From assembly GCF_000350225.1 (NCBI RefSeq), contig NW_005179219.1, positions 1 to 64,000 on the forward strand: a stretch of DNA of 64,000 bases. The letters run 5' to 3'. Below are positions 33,977 to 43,891 of this stretch, piece by piece. The notes beneath the pieces are model-generated. The model was not told where the DNA came from. It did not search any database and worked only from the letters and a program-made list of their open reading frames with translations. This DNA is from Chondrus crispus. Taxonomy: Eukaryota; Rhodophyta; Florideophyceae; Gigartinales; Gigartinaceae. The translations under genes were made by a program, and so were the position numbers. Every line of letters starts with the position of its first letter. Within the stretch, counting starts at the first letter, position 1.

Positions 33977-34822
33977 ATGTCAGTAGCGGACGCGGCGAGC
34001 GCCCGAACAGTCGCCGTGCAGCTGCGCTCGCTGTCCGCCGACACGGACAACCAGCCGATCATCGCGCGCGAGGAGGGCTGCATGCGCGCCCTGGAGGGCT
34101 TTGTCGCCGGCAACGACGTAGAGGTCGCGGACATAGCCGTCGCCGCCCTGAAGAACCTCGCGTCGCACGTGGACAACTTCGACGTGCTCCGCTCGGAGGA
34201 CGCCCTCGTCGACGCGCTCAGGGACCTGCTCGTGTCGGAGGAGGCCGCGGGCGACCTGCGCCAGGACATTTTTGACATCCTTGAGGAGCTTACGGATGAG
34301 AATGACGATGATGAGATGGATGAGCTCGATGAGCTCGAGAAGGCCGCTGGTTTGAAAGAGAAGGACCCCGCTTTTGAGGATGAGCCCGGCTTGTTGAAGG
34401 AGCCGCTTACGGCGAGGCTCCATGTGCCGGGCATTTCCGATGACGTTACTTGTATGCTCGTTGAACAATTGATCATTCGGAAACGCGGCGTTATTTCGGT
34501 CGCTTTTGAAATCGGCGCGGAGGTCGCCGTTGTGTACACTAGGAACCCGCCAGAGGAACTGGCGTCCTTTATCGGGACAATGACCGGGACCACGGTCGAT
34601 CTCTTGCCGGAGCTCCAGTCAGACGACGAGGAGGACGAGTCGGAAGCGAAATCAGATAAGGATACCGATATCGACAACGCGGAAAAGGAAAATGGCGGCG
34701 GACAACCAGAGTTTCTCGACAAGAGTGGACAGACCTTCCGCGCCGTGGCAAAGAAGAATGCCAAAAAGAAAAACACCATCTCGCAGGGAGCCAGCTCGCT
34801 TACTGAGAGACTTCGTGCCTAG
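33977..34822 (+). CDS. ARMC1: ARMC1-like armadillo/HMA-like protein
   Basis: The protein is 281 residues, close to the 282 of animal ARMC1, and intronless. Residues 5-95 are helical armadillo-like repeats (VADIAVAALKNLASHV is one helix pair). A strongly acidic stretch follows (ENDDDEMDELDELEKAAG). Residues about 138-205 form a ferredoxin-like/HMA fold without the Cys pair (RLHVPGISDDVTCMLVEQL, RKRGVISVAFEIG), the diagnostic second half of ARMC1. The tail is charged. Animal ARMC1 acts on mitochondrial outer-membrane dynamics. All in-frame features are intact and a pyrimidine-rich 5' flank precedes the ATG. The gene lies inside the span of the outer Harbinger element. Confidence 0.8.
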   Translation: MSVADAASARTVAVQLRSLSADTDNQPIIAREEGCMRALEGFVAGNDVEVADIAVAALKNLASHVDNFDVLRSEDALVDALRDLLVSEEAAGDLRQDIFDILEELTDENDDDEMDELDELEKAAGLKEKDPAFEDEPGLLKEPLTARLHVPGISDDVTCMLVEQLIIRKRGVISVAFEIGAEVAVVYTRNPPEELASFIGTMTGTTVDLLPELQSDDEEDESEAKSDKDTDIDNAEKENGGGQPEFLDKSGQTFRAVAKKNAKKKNTISQGASSLTERLRA

Positions 34823-35184
34823 AGGGAAGAAGAGTCGCGGAAGAAGGCTAGAGGTAATAGACTCATGGGCAGCATTGGTCGTGGCATCAATTCTGGATGG
34901 GGATTTTGGTGATTCGGCTTCCGCGATCATCACAATCATTGAGTTTACCACGGCAGTAATCAAATAACTTAATCAGGAAGCAGAAGCTCTCTCCATAAGG
35001 TTGACAGGATGTTAATCTTGTCGCCACGGAAATCATCCGCGGAAAGGCGAAACACATAACTTTACATGGACGTACACCTATCCAGCGGACAACACTCGCT
35101 TTGAGCGAAGAGTGGCTCGCAGCACCTATAATCAAGTCGAAGTACAAACTAGATACGCCCTCAGGGCATACCAAGGTAATGTCA
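34823..35184. other. Convergent spacer between ARMC1 and RPAC1 genes
   Basis: A 362-bp gap holding the 3' flanks of two convergent genes. No other feature is seen. Confidence 0.5.
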
Positions 35185-35987
35185 TCAGGATCCCTCACTT
35201 TCGTCCATTTCTACGTCCGGATTTTCCTCATCGACACCGTTATCGTGAGTCGTCCGATGTTTAAGGGCTGCGTCCAGTGCTGCAAGCACCAAATCACACT
35301 TGCCGGTAAGTACAGACAGTGCTTCTGTGACAAGAGTAGGTGCAGGCATGGCCCCAGTGCTTTCCACAGAAAAGATAAAACGGTCACGCTTTCGTGTGAG
35401 TTCAACTCTTTCCTCCCATTCCGGTTCTCTAATGCACTCGCGGCAGACAGTACAATCCCGTGGTCGTGCCACAACCGCAACGTCGTCTTCAATATCAAAC
35501 ACCTTCGCCGGACATACGTTCACAAGTCTTTTCGCAGTTGCACCAACAATGCGAGTTTTCAAATTCATTTCCGGAAGCATCCTGTAACCAGTTGTCTCAA
35601 CAGGGGACCACTTCGCGTGTTCCCTGCCGATGTTTTTCGTGGCATCCATTTCAACATGAATTTCCTGTCCAGGCCGTAATTTACATAGCAGAATATCCTC
35701 GTGAACAGGCCATGGTACTTCATTGCCGATGAACTTACTTTGTTCATGACCTCCGAACGGGACATGTTCAATTGAACCGCTTAACACGCTGGAAGTTTTA
35801 TACAAGACGCTAGGGGGGGCCTCACCATCTCTCGGCGCAGACGGGTTAAGCTCACACTTTGTCCGCCAGCTTAACTTCACAGTATTCGTCACTGTCACCG
35901 GTAGACCCTTTTCCCAATACTCAAAAGGCCGCAGGTCGATCTTCAGCGGCACGAGTCCAACGCGGTGCGCCAGTTGTTCGTCGTTTT
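35185..35987 (-). CDS. POLR1C: RNA polymerase I/III subunit RPAC1 (AC40), 5' end missing
   Basis: The encoded part corresponds to about residues 85-346 of RPAC1, the alpha-like subunit shared by Pol I and Pol III. It begins NDEQLAHRVGLVPL, continues through LRPGQEIHVEMDATKNIGREHAKWSP (split here by motif), the Cys pair CTVCRECIR and FSVESTGAMPAP, and ends in an acidic tail. Upstream of 35987 the frame meets TGA. An AG at the junction (TTTGAG|A) could be a 3' splice site, but I find no exon with the expected N-terminal dimerisation sequence anywhere up to 39.6 kb. The gene therefore looks truncated, consistent with a captured or broken copy. The first ATG in frame, 35952, would give a product lacking the assembly domain. 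Confidence 0.85.
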
Positions 35988-36232
35988 CTCAAACGCTTGA
36001 TAGAATTTGGTCTGTCTTCCTGTTTTTACTGTGTATATATATTCACATCACACAGCGACTTGCCTTTAACAGGCAGGTGAGAAGGTGAGATACCTGGAGA
36101 TGCTAAGAACACAATGAGAATGCAAAAAGAAACCTGGAAATTAAAATGGAAGCACCGGTTGCTATCAACATCCCAAGCTTTGGCATTATCCTTTGCTGCA
36201 AACATCGAGTGGTGTCGCGGGGGATGGCCCTG

Positions 36233-36746
36233 ACATGTCCATTTCTCTGCTCTCGCTCAAACCCTTCACGCGGCGACCTACCTTTCTACCCCTCTGACCG
36301 AGAGCAATATCGGCGCCACCCGCTTCGTCCTCTTCACGCTCACGCTGTCCACCCCGACCGCTACCCTCCCAGCTTTGTCCCCCGCCCTTGCCCACGTCTT
36401 GGTCACATACGGCCCCACGCGCCCCGCCGCGAGCCTCCGCCCGCTCCCGATGCTGGGCGAGCCGTCCTGACAGCTTACCTCTCCCGCACACACCGCCCCC
36501 CGCACGCCATCCCGCCCCTGTACAAGGGCCTGTGGGTCCTTGTGCGCACGCTCCCGCATACTTCCCACATCAAACCCCCGCTCCCTGTCTCCGGCCCGCT
36601 GCATGTCTACCCCCAAGTGACCCACCGCTACCCCGCTCACTTGGCCCGTCACTCCCCCGTGCAGGCCACCATCGAACGCGCCGGCCACCTCTCTGCCAAG
36701 CCAGTCGCGCTGCTCGCGTGCCGCTCAGTGCTCGCCAAATGTGTAG
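36233..36746 (+). pseudogene. GC-rich coding fragment of unknown gene, frameshifted
   Basis: One frame reads VHFSALAQTLHAATYLSTPL, then a stretch rich in Thr/Leu/Pro, and stops at TGA after MLGEPS; a second frame then continues as LTAYLSRTHRPPHAIPPLYK and WVLVRTLPHTSHIKPPL to about 36746. Composition changes sharply at both edges and the segment ends within 20 bp of the transposase stop codon. It looks like part of a host gene with one frameshift. I do not recognise the family. Confidence 0.35.
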
Positions 36747-36763
36747 AGGCGAGTGGTGGCCTC

Positions 36764-37966
36764 TCATACGTTTCGAAACAGCAAATGGTTCGCATCGACG
36801 CCCAGATATGGCATGTAGGTATTGAGTATCTGATTGATGCCAACCAACCGGGTTCTCAAATTGAAGAGCAAAATGGCGAGATGGAGTATGATCTTCCTCT
36901 CGCCTCGCTCCTCATAGCAAAAACGATCTTTCAATCTCGGAAAAGTGCCTTGAAAGGCTCTCATTCCCCACTCCGATGCTTGCCTGACGGATGTCGCTTG
37001 CTGCGCCTTTTGATGAACATTTCGGTCACTGCTCATTGGCATATCTTGCGCAGATTTGATGAGAAAAGGGTAGTCTCCCTTACTAAACGCAGAATCTACA
37101 ACGCACGTCGCACCATGATTTTCAAATGTTTCCTCAAGTTTCCGATATAAATTGCCCCATTCGGCAATTACCGAGTCATGGAGACACCCGGGAGCATTGT
37201 ACGCTCCCACGATCACTGCGCCGGAAGGCACAAAAACAAGTACGTTTCTGACGTAGTGATCATGTTGTCACCCATTGTAAAACATGTTCTGAACTACACC
37301 GTTCCCACTCTCCTGTAGATAAAGCTTCAGTCCATCCGCCATGGCATACACATCTTGAAGAAGAGAGTACTTTGCGGAAATGGCTTCTTTGTAATGCCTA
37401 ATCTCTTGCGCTGTGGGCATTTTAATGCGAGCTTTATGATCAGAGTTGAGGACGCGCCTCAACAAGCGGCGACCGAATCGTAAAAATATAGAGCAAACAG
37501 AAGCAGTTATGCCTAATAGCATTGAAAAGACCATACTAGAACCCCTTGTCCTGTACCAGAAAAGTGTCAGAGCTAAGCAGTGGACAGCCGATAGCGACCG
37601 AGGTCTTCCCCTTCGCGTGCGCCGTCGCGGGATGACGCGAATAAATCCGTCAGAGCTGTAGGGTGTGAAGCGGAGATAAAGGGGTTCAAACAGGGGGAGG
37701 AGGTAGCAAAAAGAAGCGTGATCGAACCCGCAAAATGTGATAAGGGATTGGTCACATCCTGAACCGAACAAAACGGCAAATGGAGATGTAGAGGGGTGTT
37801 GCAATGCACTCCTTGTTATCTGCCTGTCTCGTCGTCTTCGCCCTTCCGTGTTGAGGCGGTGACGGAAAGTGATGGTGCGTTGCCTTTTTGCGCGTTGCAA
37901 CAGCAAAACAAGGAGGAGATTTATCATTTGGGTATCATAGGATAGGGCGTGAAGGGGGTACCGCAA
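36764..37966 (-). pseudogene. PIF/Harbinger transposase with one nonsense codon
   Basis: Aligned with the intact copy at 27078-28265, the frame is continuous except for TGA at 37268-37270, where the homologue has TGG (MFYNG-W-THDHY). The catalytic acids are present: MADGLKL, CVVDSAF and ASEWGMRAFQGTFPRLKDR. A single G-to-A change therefore separates this copy from an open frame; the 5' part (37268-37966) alone would lack the second D and the E. It is transcribed away from the 38127 end of the outer element, the normal position for this gene. Confidence 0.85.
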
Positions 37967-38130
37967 TCCGTCCGCCGGCGTGCTGACACCTCACTGAGGG
38001 TGAATTGGCATTAAATGTGTCTTACACAAATTTTTGTTCACATGCATTTCCGTGCCAAGGCACAAAATACGACACACATACACAAGGAAATTTGTGAGTA
38101 CACAATTTATGTTTTTCGGAGTCGCCCAAT

Positions 38131-39623
38131 ACTGGTACTGTTGTAAATGACCCTGCCTAGTTTGGAAAGCACACGTTTGACAGAACTGCAACGTGTTGCA
38201 CCCGTTCGGAGAACGATGAACAGTCGGGAAGAAGACTGACAGATGGACGAGCACCGAAGTGCACCATGCGCCACCATAGGAGGCACGAAGCAACTGACAG
38301 AGAGCAAGTGCAATACTACGAATGCAATTGATAGCCACGTGCGCTCAAAGATGAAATGAGGACGACTGGATCGATAGGTATTTAAGACAAGCATAGAGTA
38401 CAATATCTGAAAAAAGAAGTCCCGGCAGTGAGAAGAGCAGTTCGAAACACGCCAGCTGTTGCTGAACCCATTTGCCACAGTTAGCACATTCCAACCTTAG
38501 AGTAGCACGAAGGGAGTCACATACTGTCGTACATTTACACAATATGACAAGCGAACTTCCTACAACTGTACTGTTGTGAAACCAGATATCCTGATTGGAT
38601 CAGTGATGGGTTTCTGTAAATGAAGGTACACGTGCGAATCGACTTGCACTCAAGAACATGTCGACGTACCTGAACACGCAGGACCTTTCGCTATGGAGAC
38701 GAAAGGGCATACGCGTGTTACGCCCGCTGCTTTTTGCAAGGGCAGCCAGCCGGCAAAAACGCCGGCTTACGTCTCGCGCTGCTTCACCAGGTATGGGGCA
38801 GACGCCTCTGCACCGTACTATGCCTACGAACGGCTGAAACCCACTGTGGGGTTTGTAGGATAGTGACCCTTCCAATTATCCCGTACCTTAGTCCCGAACG
38901 GACGCCACCCACTGAGGGGCGTACTAGCTACTCTAATTGTCCTGCACCTTAGCATGGAACGGTCGCCACCCACTGAGGGGTGTCGTCAACTGTTTTATGG
39001 TTCTCGGCTCGCTCCCAGGTGGGGCAAGAGAGTCGGGGAGAAAGAGGGCAGAGGGAACAACTTATAATAGTGGAAACGGGCACGAAACCCCACTATAAAG
39101 GCATCAATCTCCCAGGCACTGAAGCCAGGGCAGAGTTGACATCGCCACTCTGTCGAGCTCGCACCAGGTTAATATCACTCTTAGACCACCGGACGACCGT
39201 AAAGTGCTACAACGCGGCAGCGGCAATGCAATGTGGGCGAATGCAATCCTCTATTCGGAGGAAAGGTGGCAACCTTGACCAGCTCTATCAGCGGCATAGA
39301 TAGAGTGGCAGCATGCAAGCAATGAACATGGCGCCAAGCACGAGCTCTGCTTCAATTAGCAAAGCACCGGAAGTGGCAAGTGCAGCGCGCGGTAATATGG
39401 CATAGACGATAGATGCGGCAGCAAAGAGACGCGAGAAATCAGTACTTAAGCAGCGGTCTAACGTAGTAACAAAAGGATAGCGGCAGCAGCCCAGCGTTCA
39501 TGCTGATTACTTCGCCACCTTGTTCCTCCCTTTATCGCAGCCCCATATCAGTATCCCTGCCTCAGCCACGTCCGTCTGATCCTTGATCCAAATATGGCCA
39601 ATAATCTTACAACTGTACAGTAA
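38131..39623. other. Intergenic region with a short tandem duplication
   Basis: No gene is recognised. Two imperfect copies of about 49 bp (38874-38922 and 38935-38982; shared CGCCACCCACTGAGGGG) and a short hairpin (GCCGGC AAAAAC GCCGGC, about 38746-38765) are present. It should include the promoter of the PAP2 gene. Confidence 0.5.
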
Positions 39624-39943
39624 ATGGGAACAACACGTGTATTCAAGTGTAATTCTAGTGTATCTTGGAGACCTTTTTCGTGGTTGAGAATAGTGTTTAC
39701 AGAGACGTTTGGCCCAGAAAGCTATTTTGCGCACTCTTGTGTACAGTATTTCGGGGCACGAGTGCCTCTTTCTTCGGAGCCCAACCAATATTTTCGAATA
39801 AAATTCATTAATATATATCTTCATTTCATACCTCTCTGCGCATTCAGCAGCCCCCTTCCCCTCGTGCTCCCCCGCTCCCTCTTCCGCCGGAATACAGAAT
39901 CTCTCGCTCCCTCCTCCTCCCACTACGGCACGGCACCTTCACC

Positions 39944-40070
39944 TTCCCCTTCCTTTCCCCCCCTTCACCTTCCTTTCCCCCCCTTCCCCCACCCTTACCC
40001 CCTTCCTTTCCCCCCCTTCCCCCACCCTTCCCCCTCCTTTCCCCCCTCCCCCTTGACACCCTCAAACCCC
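39944..40070. repeat. CCTT/CCCCC pyrimidine microsatellite upstream of the PAP2 gene
   Basis: The plus strand is almost purely C and T, built from TTCCCCCC and CCTTCACC units. It lies 100 bp before the preferred PAP2 start, so it is probably promoter or 5' leader; it can be read in frame as a Pro/Phe/Ser run but that looks fortuitous. Confidence 0.75.
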
Positions 40071-40169
40071 CTTCCCTTCTCATCAGTATCATCCATAGCC
40101 TCTACGGCCGGATTTCACCCGACCATCGTAGCATTGCGCCCGGGGCCCCGTCGTCTCGCCCCGCTCCCA

Positions 40170-41324
40170 ATGTGCCGAGACACGGATGAGACCAAACCCA
40201 GTCATAAAGAGGGTGATGGTTGTATGTCCACTTACTCCTCCTCCGTCTCCTCCTCTCCCGACTCTCCCCCACTCGCCGCGCCACAGTTCCCATACATCCC
40301 CGTTCCGACATCCTACCAACTCGCCTTCCCCCTCGCCATCGAACGATTCTTTCAACCCATCGACGACGCAGTCATCCGCCAATGTCAACGGACGACCACC
40401 AGACCCGTCTATTCATTCTCCATGGCCCTCACCTTTTTCACAGCCATAGAGTTTTTACTCGCCGCTCCCCCCACTCTTTACGCTCTCGGCTATGACGCCG
40501 CCGCTGGCCTAGCTACATCGGTGCTTCTCGTCCTCGGCGTCATTAGTCAGATGCCCAAAAAATTCATTTTTCGCCGGAGACCCTGGATGGTCGGTAGGGC
40601 CCTCGCCATACGCCAGGATAAGACCAGCTCTTTTCCTAGCAGAGCCGTCGTTTGCGCAAGTGTCTTTTCGTGGCTAATCGCTCAAGCACTCTATTTGGAA
40701 GGCTTTCTGCCGGGTCAGTTGTCTCCGTTGCGCTTGTGGTTTGGAATTGCAATAGTTTCCAGTTTAGCTGCCTTTGCACGCATCAATGTCGGCGCGCACT
40801 ATCCTTCAGATACTCTTCTCGGCTTCGTGTTGGGTTGCGTCGTCATTAAGATTGGCGTGTACTATGAGCAATTCTGGCAAGACCTCGGATGTGGCGCCTC
40901 CTACCCCAACCCAGCGGGATCGCAAATCTTGTTGGATTCGAGTGCATCGGCTCTGAGCCATGCGTCATGGCAGAGGATGGCAGTCGCCACACTGCTCGCC
41001 TATGCAATGACGCTTGTGTCCATTCAGGGGTTCTGGGTAAAATGCAGTTACGTATACGGACTACTGCTATCGAGCGCTGCGTTTCGAGCGGTGTTTCTGT
41101 GCTGCAGGCAGACGCCGGGTGGGGCTTGCGTGGCCGAGGTTGTGCGGCACGGGGGGTTGAAAGAGCATGTACTAGCAACAGCAATGTTTACATCCCTGCT
41201 GGTATTTGGAATGGTGACAAAAGGGAGGAAGGGAGTACTTCGCGTCGTTAGTTTTTCACTTATCTACTTCGGCACAATATTCGGCTTACTATATTGGCGA
41301 TTACGACCACCATCGTCTTTGTAG
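40170..41324 (+). CDS. PAP2-superfamily multi-pass membrane protein
   Basis: From ATG 40170 the product is 384 residues; the frame is open to 39624, but that part is low-complexity. It has about six or seven hydrophobic helices. The acid phosphatase motifs are recognisable: KKFIFRRRP (K-x6-RP), SFPSRA and ARINVGAHYPSD (R-x5-H-x3-D). The family consensus for the second motif is PSGH or PSRH; here the His is Ala, so the general acid is missing and phosphatase activity may be lost or altered. Members remove phosphate from lipid phosphates or dolichyl diphosphate in the ER or other membranes. A further four helices follow the core. Assignment to PAP2 is good; substrate is unknown. Confidence 0.8.
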   Translation: MCRDTDETKPSHKEGDGCMSTYSSSVSSSPDSPPLAAPQFPYIPVPTSYQLAFPLAIERFFQPIDDAVIRQCQRTTTRPVYSFSMALTFFTAIEFLLAAPPTLYALGYDAAAGLATSVLLVLGVISQMPKKFIFRRRPWMVGRALAIRQDKTSSFPSRAVVCASVFSWLIAQALYLEGFLPGQLSPLRLWFGIAIVSSLAAFARINVGAHYPSDTLLGFVLGCVVIKIGVYYEQFWQDLGCGASYPNPAGSQILLDSSASALSHASWQRMAVATLLAYAMTLVSIQGFWVKCSYVYGLLLSSAAFRAVFLCCRQTPGGACVAEVVRHGGLKEHVLATAMFTSLLVFGMVTKGRKGVLRVVSFSLIYFGTIFGLLYWRLRPPSSL

Positions 41325-42820
41325 GAGCGGCACGCGAGGCAACAAGCTGAATTTTTTTTGAAGGTGGGAACGGATGCAGGAATTCTCAACGAACGTACTC
41401 TAGACGGGTTTCCGGCGTCTCACATTTATGTAAATAAATAAATATGCCATAACAACCAACATTGTATAGAACTTACAATACGTACTTGCGATTCGTCGGG
41501 AATGTGTGCGTCTGAAGCCATTCAGAGGAAGAAAGCCGCGTTGCGTTCAATCATGCCGTGTAACGGAAAAGACAGCCGGGTAGGGTTTCTCACCGGAGGA
41601 GATGAATGAAACCCCCAATCTCAGCGCCTGTGATCTCCTAGGTAGTACCGCGTGGATGCACATTTGGAGCGAGACAAGAGCACAAATTAGAAAGGGTTAG
41701 CTACTCCTCATCACCGATATCCAAAAAAAGCGATATGCAGGTCACGCTGGAGCCATAAAACCACTCAGACATCCAAGGAATTCCAACCATCATGGATCTC
41801 AACGACATGGCAATGCCGGAGATCTATGGGTTATACTGCGAATGGAATTTGTGTCCTCCTTGCGAACAAAAGTAGCAAGTGACGCTGCCCTTATCGAACG
41901 TGACGGAAGCGACTTACCTCTCCTATTGTCGCCAGCGATCGGCATAAATTCCCGACCTCGATGGTATTCATCGAGGTCGAAATGTCGCCCAAGCCAGGTT
42001 GGCCGACGCGTGCGGCTCGGCGGCCGCTGCTGGACGAAGGGTGGGAGAAGAGATGAGAGAATCAACGGGCATTAAATACAGCTTGCAGAGTGCGGCCGCT
42101 GGCTTTGTTTTACGAATATCCAGCCGATGCTTGCGTAGGTGAATGAAAATCAGATCAAAATGGGATCACAGATGCGAGATCCAAAGTTTCAAATCTGATT
42201 CGGCACGTCTATTCAAGGCGAGAACAGATCCTGTGCGGCTACTCTCGAGACGGAACTGGAATAAATCTCTCCAACATCCAGGTGTGTCACCAGATGTGTG
42301 AATCAACGGCCGACGGGGCTTGAATGCCGACCTCTATGTCGCCACCCTCTCCTCATCTCCACCGAAGCGGTTCTTGTCGCTCCATCCGGAAAAGGCAGCA
42401 ACTTCCTTGACCATCCATCTCACCGTGACAACGAAACCCACTGTGGCCTCTTCGTTGCCGTGCTCAAGGGCTCAAGGGACATTGTAAACACCCAACTGAA
42501 CCCAATGTGAACAACAGTAAGTAGCTCCTCTCACTTCTTATCAATGGCTCATCTTCACAGGGGTTTGACGGGATGACTGCGTATCTACATTGAAATCGAC
42601 TTCTTCTTCCAATGATTCTAATGATTAAAGTGCACGCGATCTAAGTCTGATCATTGCAACCCTTCTTCCGAGTTCGAGTTCTCCACAACCAACTGAACGT
42701 CCTACTTGTCTGGCACGAAAACTGACCGCATCGCCAATTCCTGTGCATCCTGATTGTTCCTCTTCCAATCTTTAGGCGCCTCTGTTTGACCACAAGCACG
42801 GCATAACAACTGCCGCGAAA
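41325..42820. other. Intergenic region with one hairpin
   Basis: No gene is seen. A perfect 11-bp hairpin (CGACCTCGATG 41953-41963 with its complement 41969-41979, loop GTATT) is the only structure noted. Confidence 0.5.
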
Positions 42821-43891
42821 ATGCCCCTGGATTTTATGCCCACGCCTTCAGTATCTCCTGCACGATCAAGGAACAAGTGTCTTCGTGCAAGTATACTTCT
42901 CACAATATGGTACCTTTCCTCATCTGCAGCTGTGATCCTCACTAAGTCGCTCTTTTCGGGCTTGCACCAGCGACTCCCTCCATTCCCGTTTGGCCTCACA
43001 TTGACCGCCACTAATAATATTGTAGCAGGATTAGCTGCTACCTTGCTTTTTGGCCAGCCTACAGAGCTTCACAGGGACAGCAATCTCAACCGCCTCGCAG
43101 TCATAATTGGTGCGACGACGGCGGCAGAGATAGGCCTCTCGAACATTGCCTTGAATTTACTGTCTGTTTCGTATGCCACAGTTCTGAAAGGGATGGCACC
43201 ATTTTTCGTGATGGCATGGGGGGCCTTACTGGGGGTTCAACGCCTCCACATTGGTCTAATCTTGACAATGGCTGCGATCGCCGTCGGACTAGCCCTTGCT
43301 GTGGCTGGGGAGGCGGATGCCGTAACTGCCACTATATCTCAATTTATGAAAGCAGGGTTTTTGGCTCAACTTTTTTCAGCCCTTCTGTCAGGGTTTCGAT
43401 GGATCCTTACACAGGTATTCGTAAAAGGAGAGAGTGTGAATGGAACTCGCGTGGCCGCTGCTCTCAACATTCGACCTCCCTCGCGTGATATGTCTGCTGT
43501 TCAAACTATTCGGCTCACTGCCCCGTATACGTTGTTTTGGGTTCTTCCCTTTGTAGCTGTGATCGAAGGAAGGTCCCTCATTCTCTGGGTGCGGCATGCT
43601 AATTTCATGGATCTAGTCAATTTGGGTACCGTACTGACAATTATTGGCGTATGTGTGTATACGCTGTTGTGGGCTGAATATGAACTGGTCAAGGTGACGT
43701 CTTCCTTGACTGTTTCAGTTGCGTTTGTGATGAAGGAAGTGATTGTTCTGTTTGCTGGCTCGATGATTTTCAACGATCGGCTCTCCAAACTTACCTTTGT
43801 AGGGTTTGTCATCGTCCAATGCGGCATATTAGGGTATGGATGCCTACCGCGCGAAACACACATGAAAAAAGACACCGTTTCGCAGACTTGA
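42821..43891 (+). CDS. TPT/SLC35-family transporter (SLC35C2-like)
   Basis: The protein is 356 residues with about ten hydrophobic helices and no introns. It begins with a short cytosolic segment, then helix 1 (ILLTIWYLSSSAAVILTKSL). The family core is clear in AEIGLSNIALNLLSVSYATV followed by LKGMAPFFVMAWG, and in SLTVSVAFVMKEVIVLFAGS near the end. These blocks place it in the triose-phosphate/nucleotide-sugar translocator superfamily, nearest the SLC35C2/YMD8-type branch, which sits in Golgi or ER membranes. No plastid transit peptide is obvious. Substrate cannot be told from sequence alone. ATG 42821 is preferred because helix 1 follows directly. Confidence 0.8.
   Translation: MPLDFMPTPSVSPARSRNKCLRASILLTIWYLSSSAAVILTKSLFSGLHQRLPPFPFGLTLTATNNIVAGLAATLLFGQPTELHRDSNLNRLAVIIGATTAAEIGLSNIALNLLSVSYATVLKGMAPFFVMAWGALLGVQRLHIGLILTMAAIAVGLALAVAGEADAVTATISQFMKAGFLAQLFSALLSGFRWILTQVFVKGESVNGTRVAAALNIRPPSRDMSAVQTIRLTAPYTLFWVLPFVAVIEGRSLILWVRHANFMDLVNLGTVLTIIGVCVYTLLWAEYELVKVTSSLTVSVAFVMKEVIVLFAGSMIFNDRLSKLTFVGFVIVQCGILGYGCLPRETHMKKDTVSQT

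Larger units (their letters stand above)
26682..38127 (-). mobile_element. Outer PIF/Harbinger element, 11.4 kb, with host genes inside
   Basis: The ends are perfect 22-bp inverted repeats beginning GGGCGACTCCGAAAAACA, with AAT duplications at 26679-26681 and 38128-38130. Subterminal sequence matches the inner element end for end: the transposase-side ends share TTTTGTGCC and CACGGAAATGC, and the Myb-side ends share CGCAAAT and ACACAAAC. Transposase (36764-37966, minus) and Myb-like gene (32089-33178, plus) converge, as in the inner element. Between them lie ARMC1, a truncated RPAC1 gene and another fragment. Either one element captured or mobilised a host segment, or the ends belong to separate insertions; the matching target duplication and end types favour the first. 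Confidence 0.6.

Noticed and set aside
36146..37150. 334-codon plus-strand frame
   Set aside because: It joins a coding fragment with the antisense of the transposase; not a single gene.
39624..40169. N-terminal extension of the PAP2 frame
   Set aside because: Translation of a pyrimidine microsatellite and AT-rich flank; no conserved residues.
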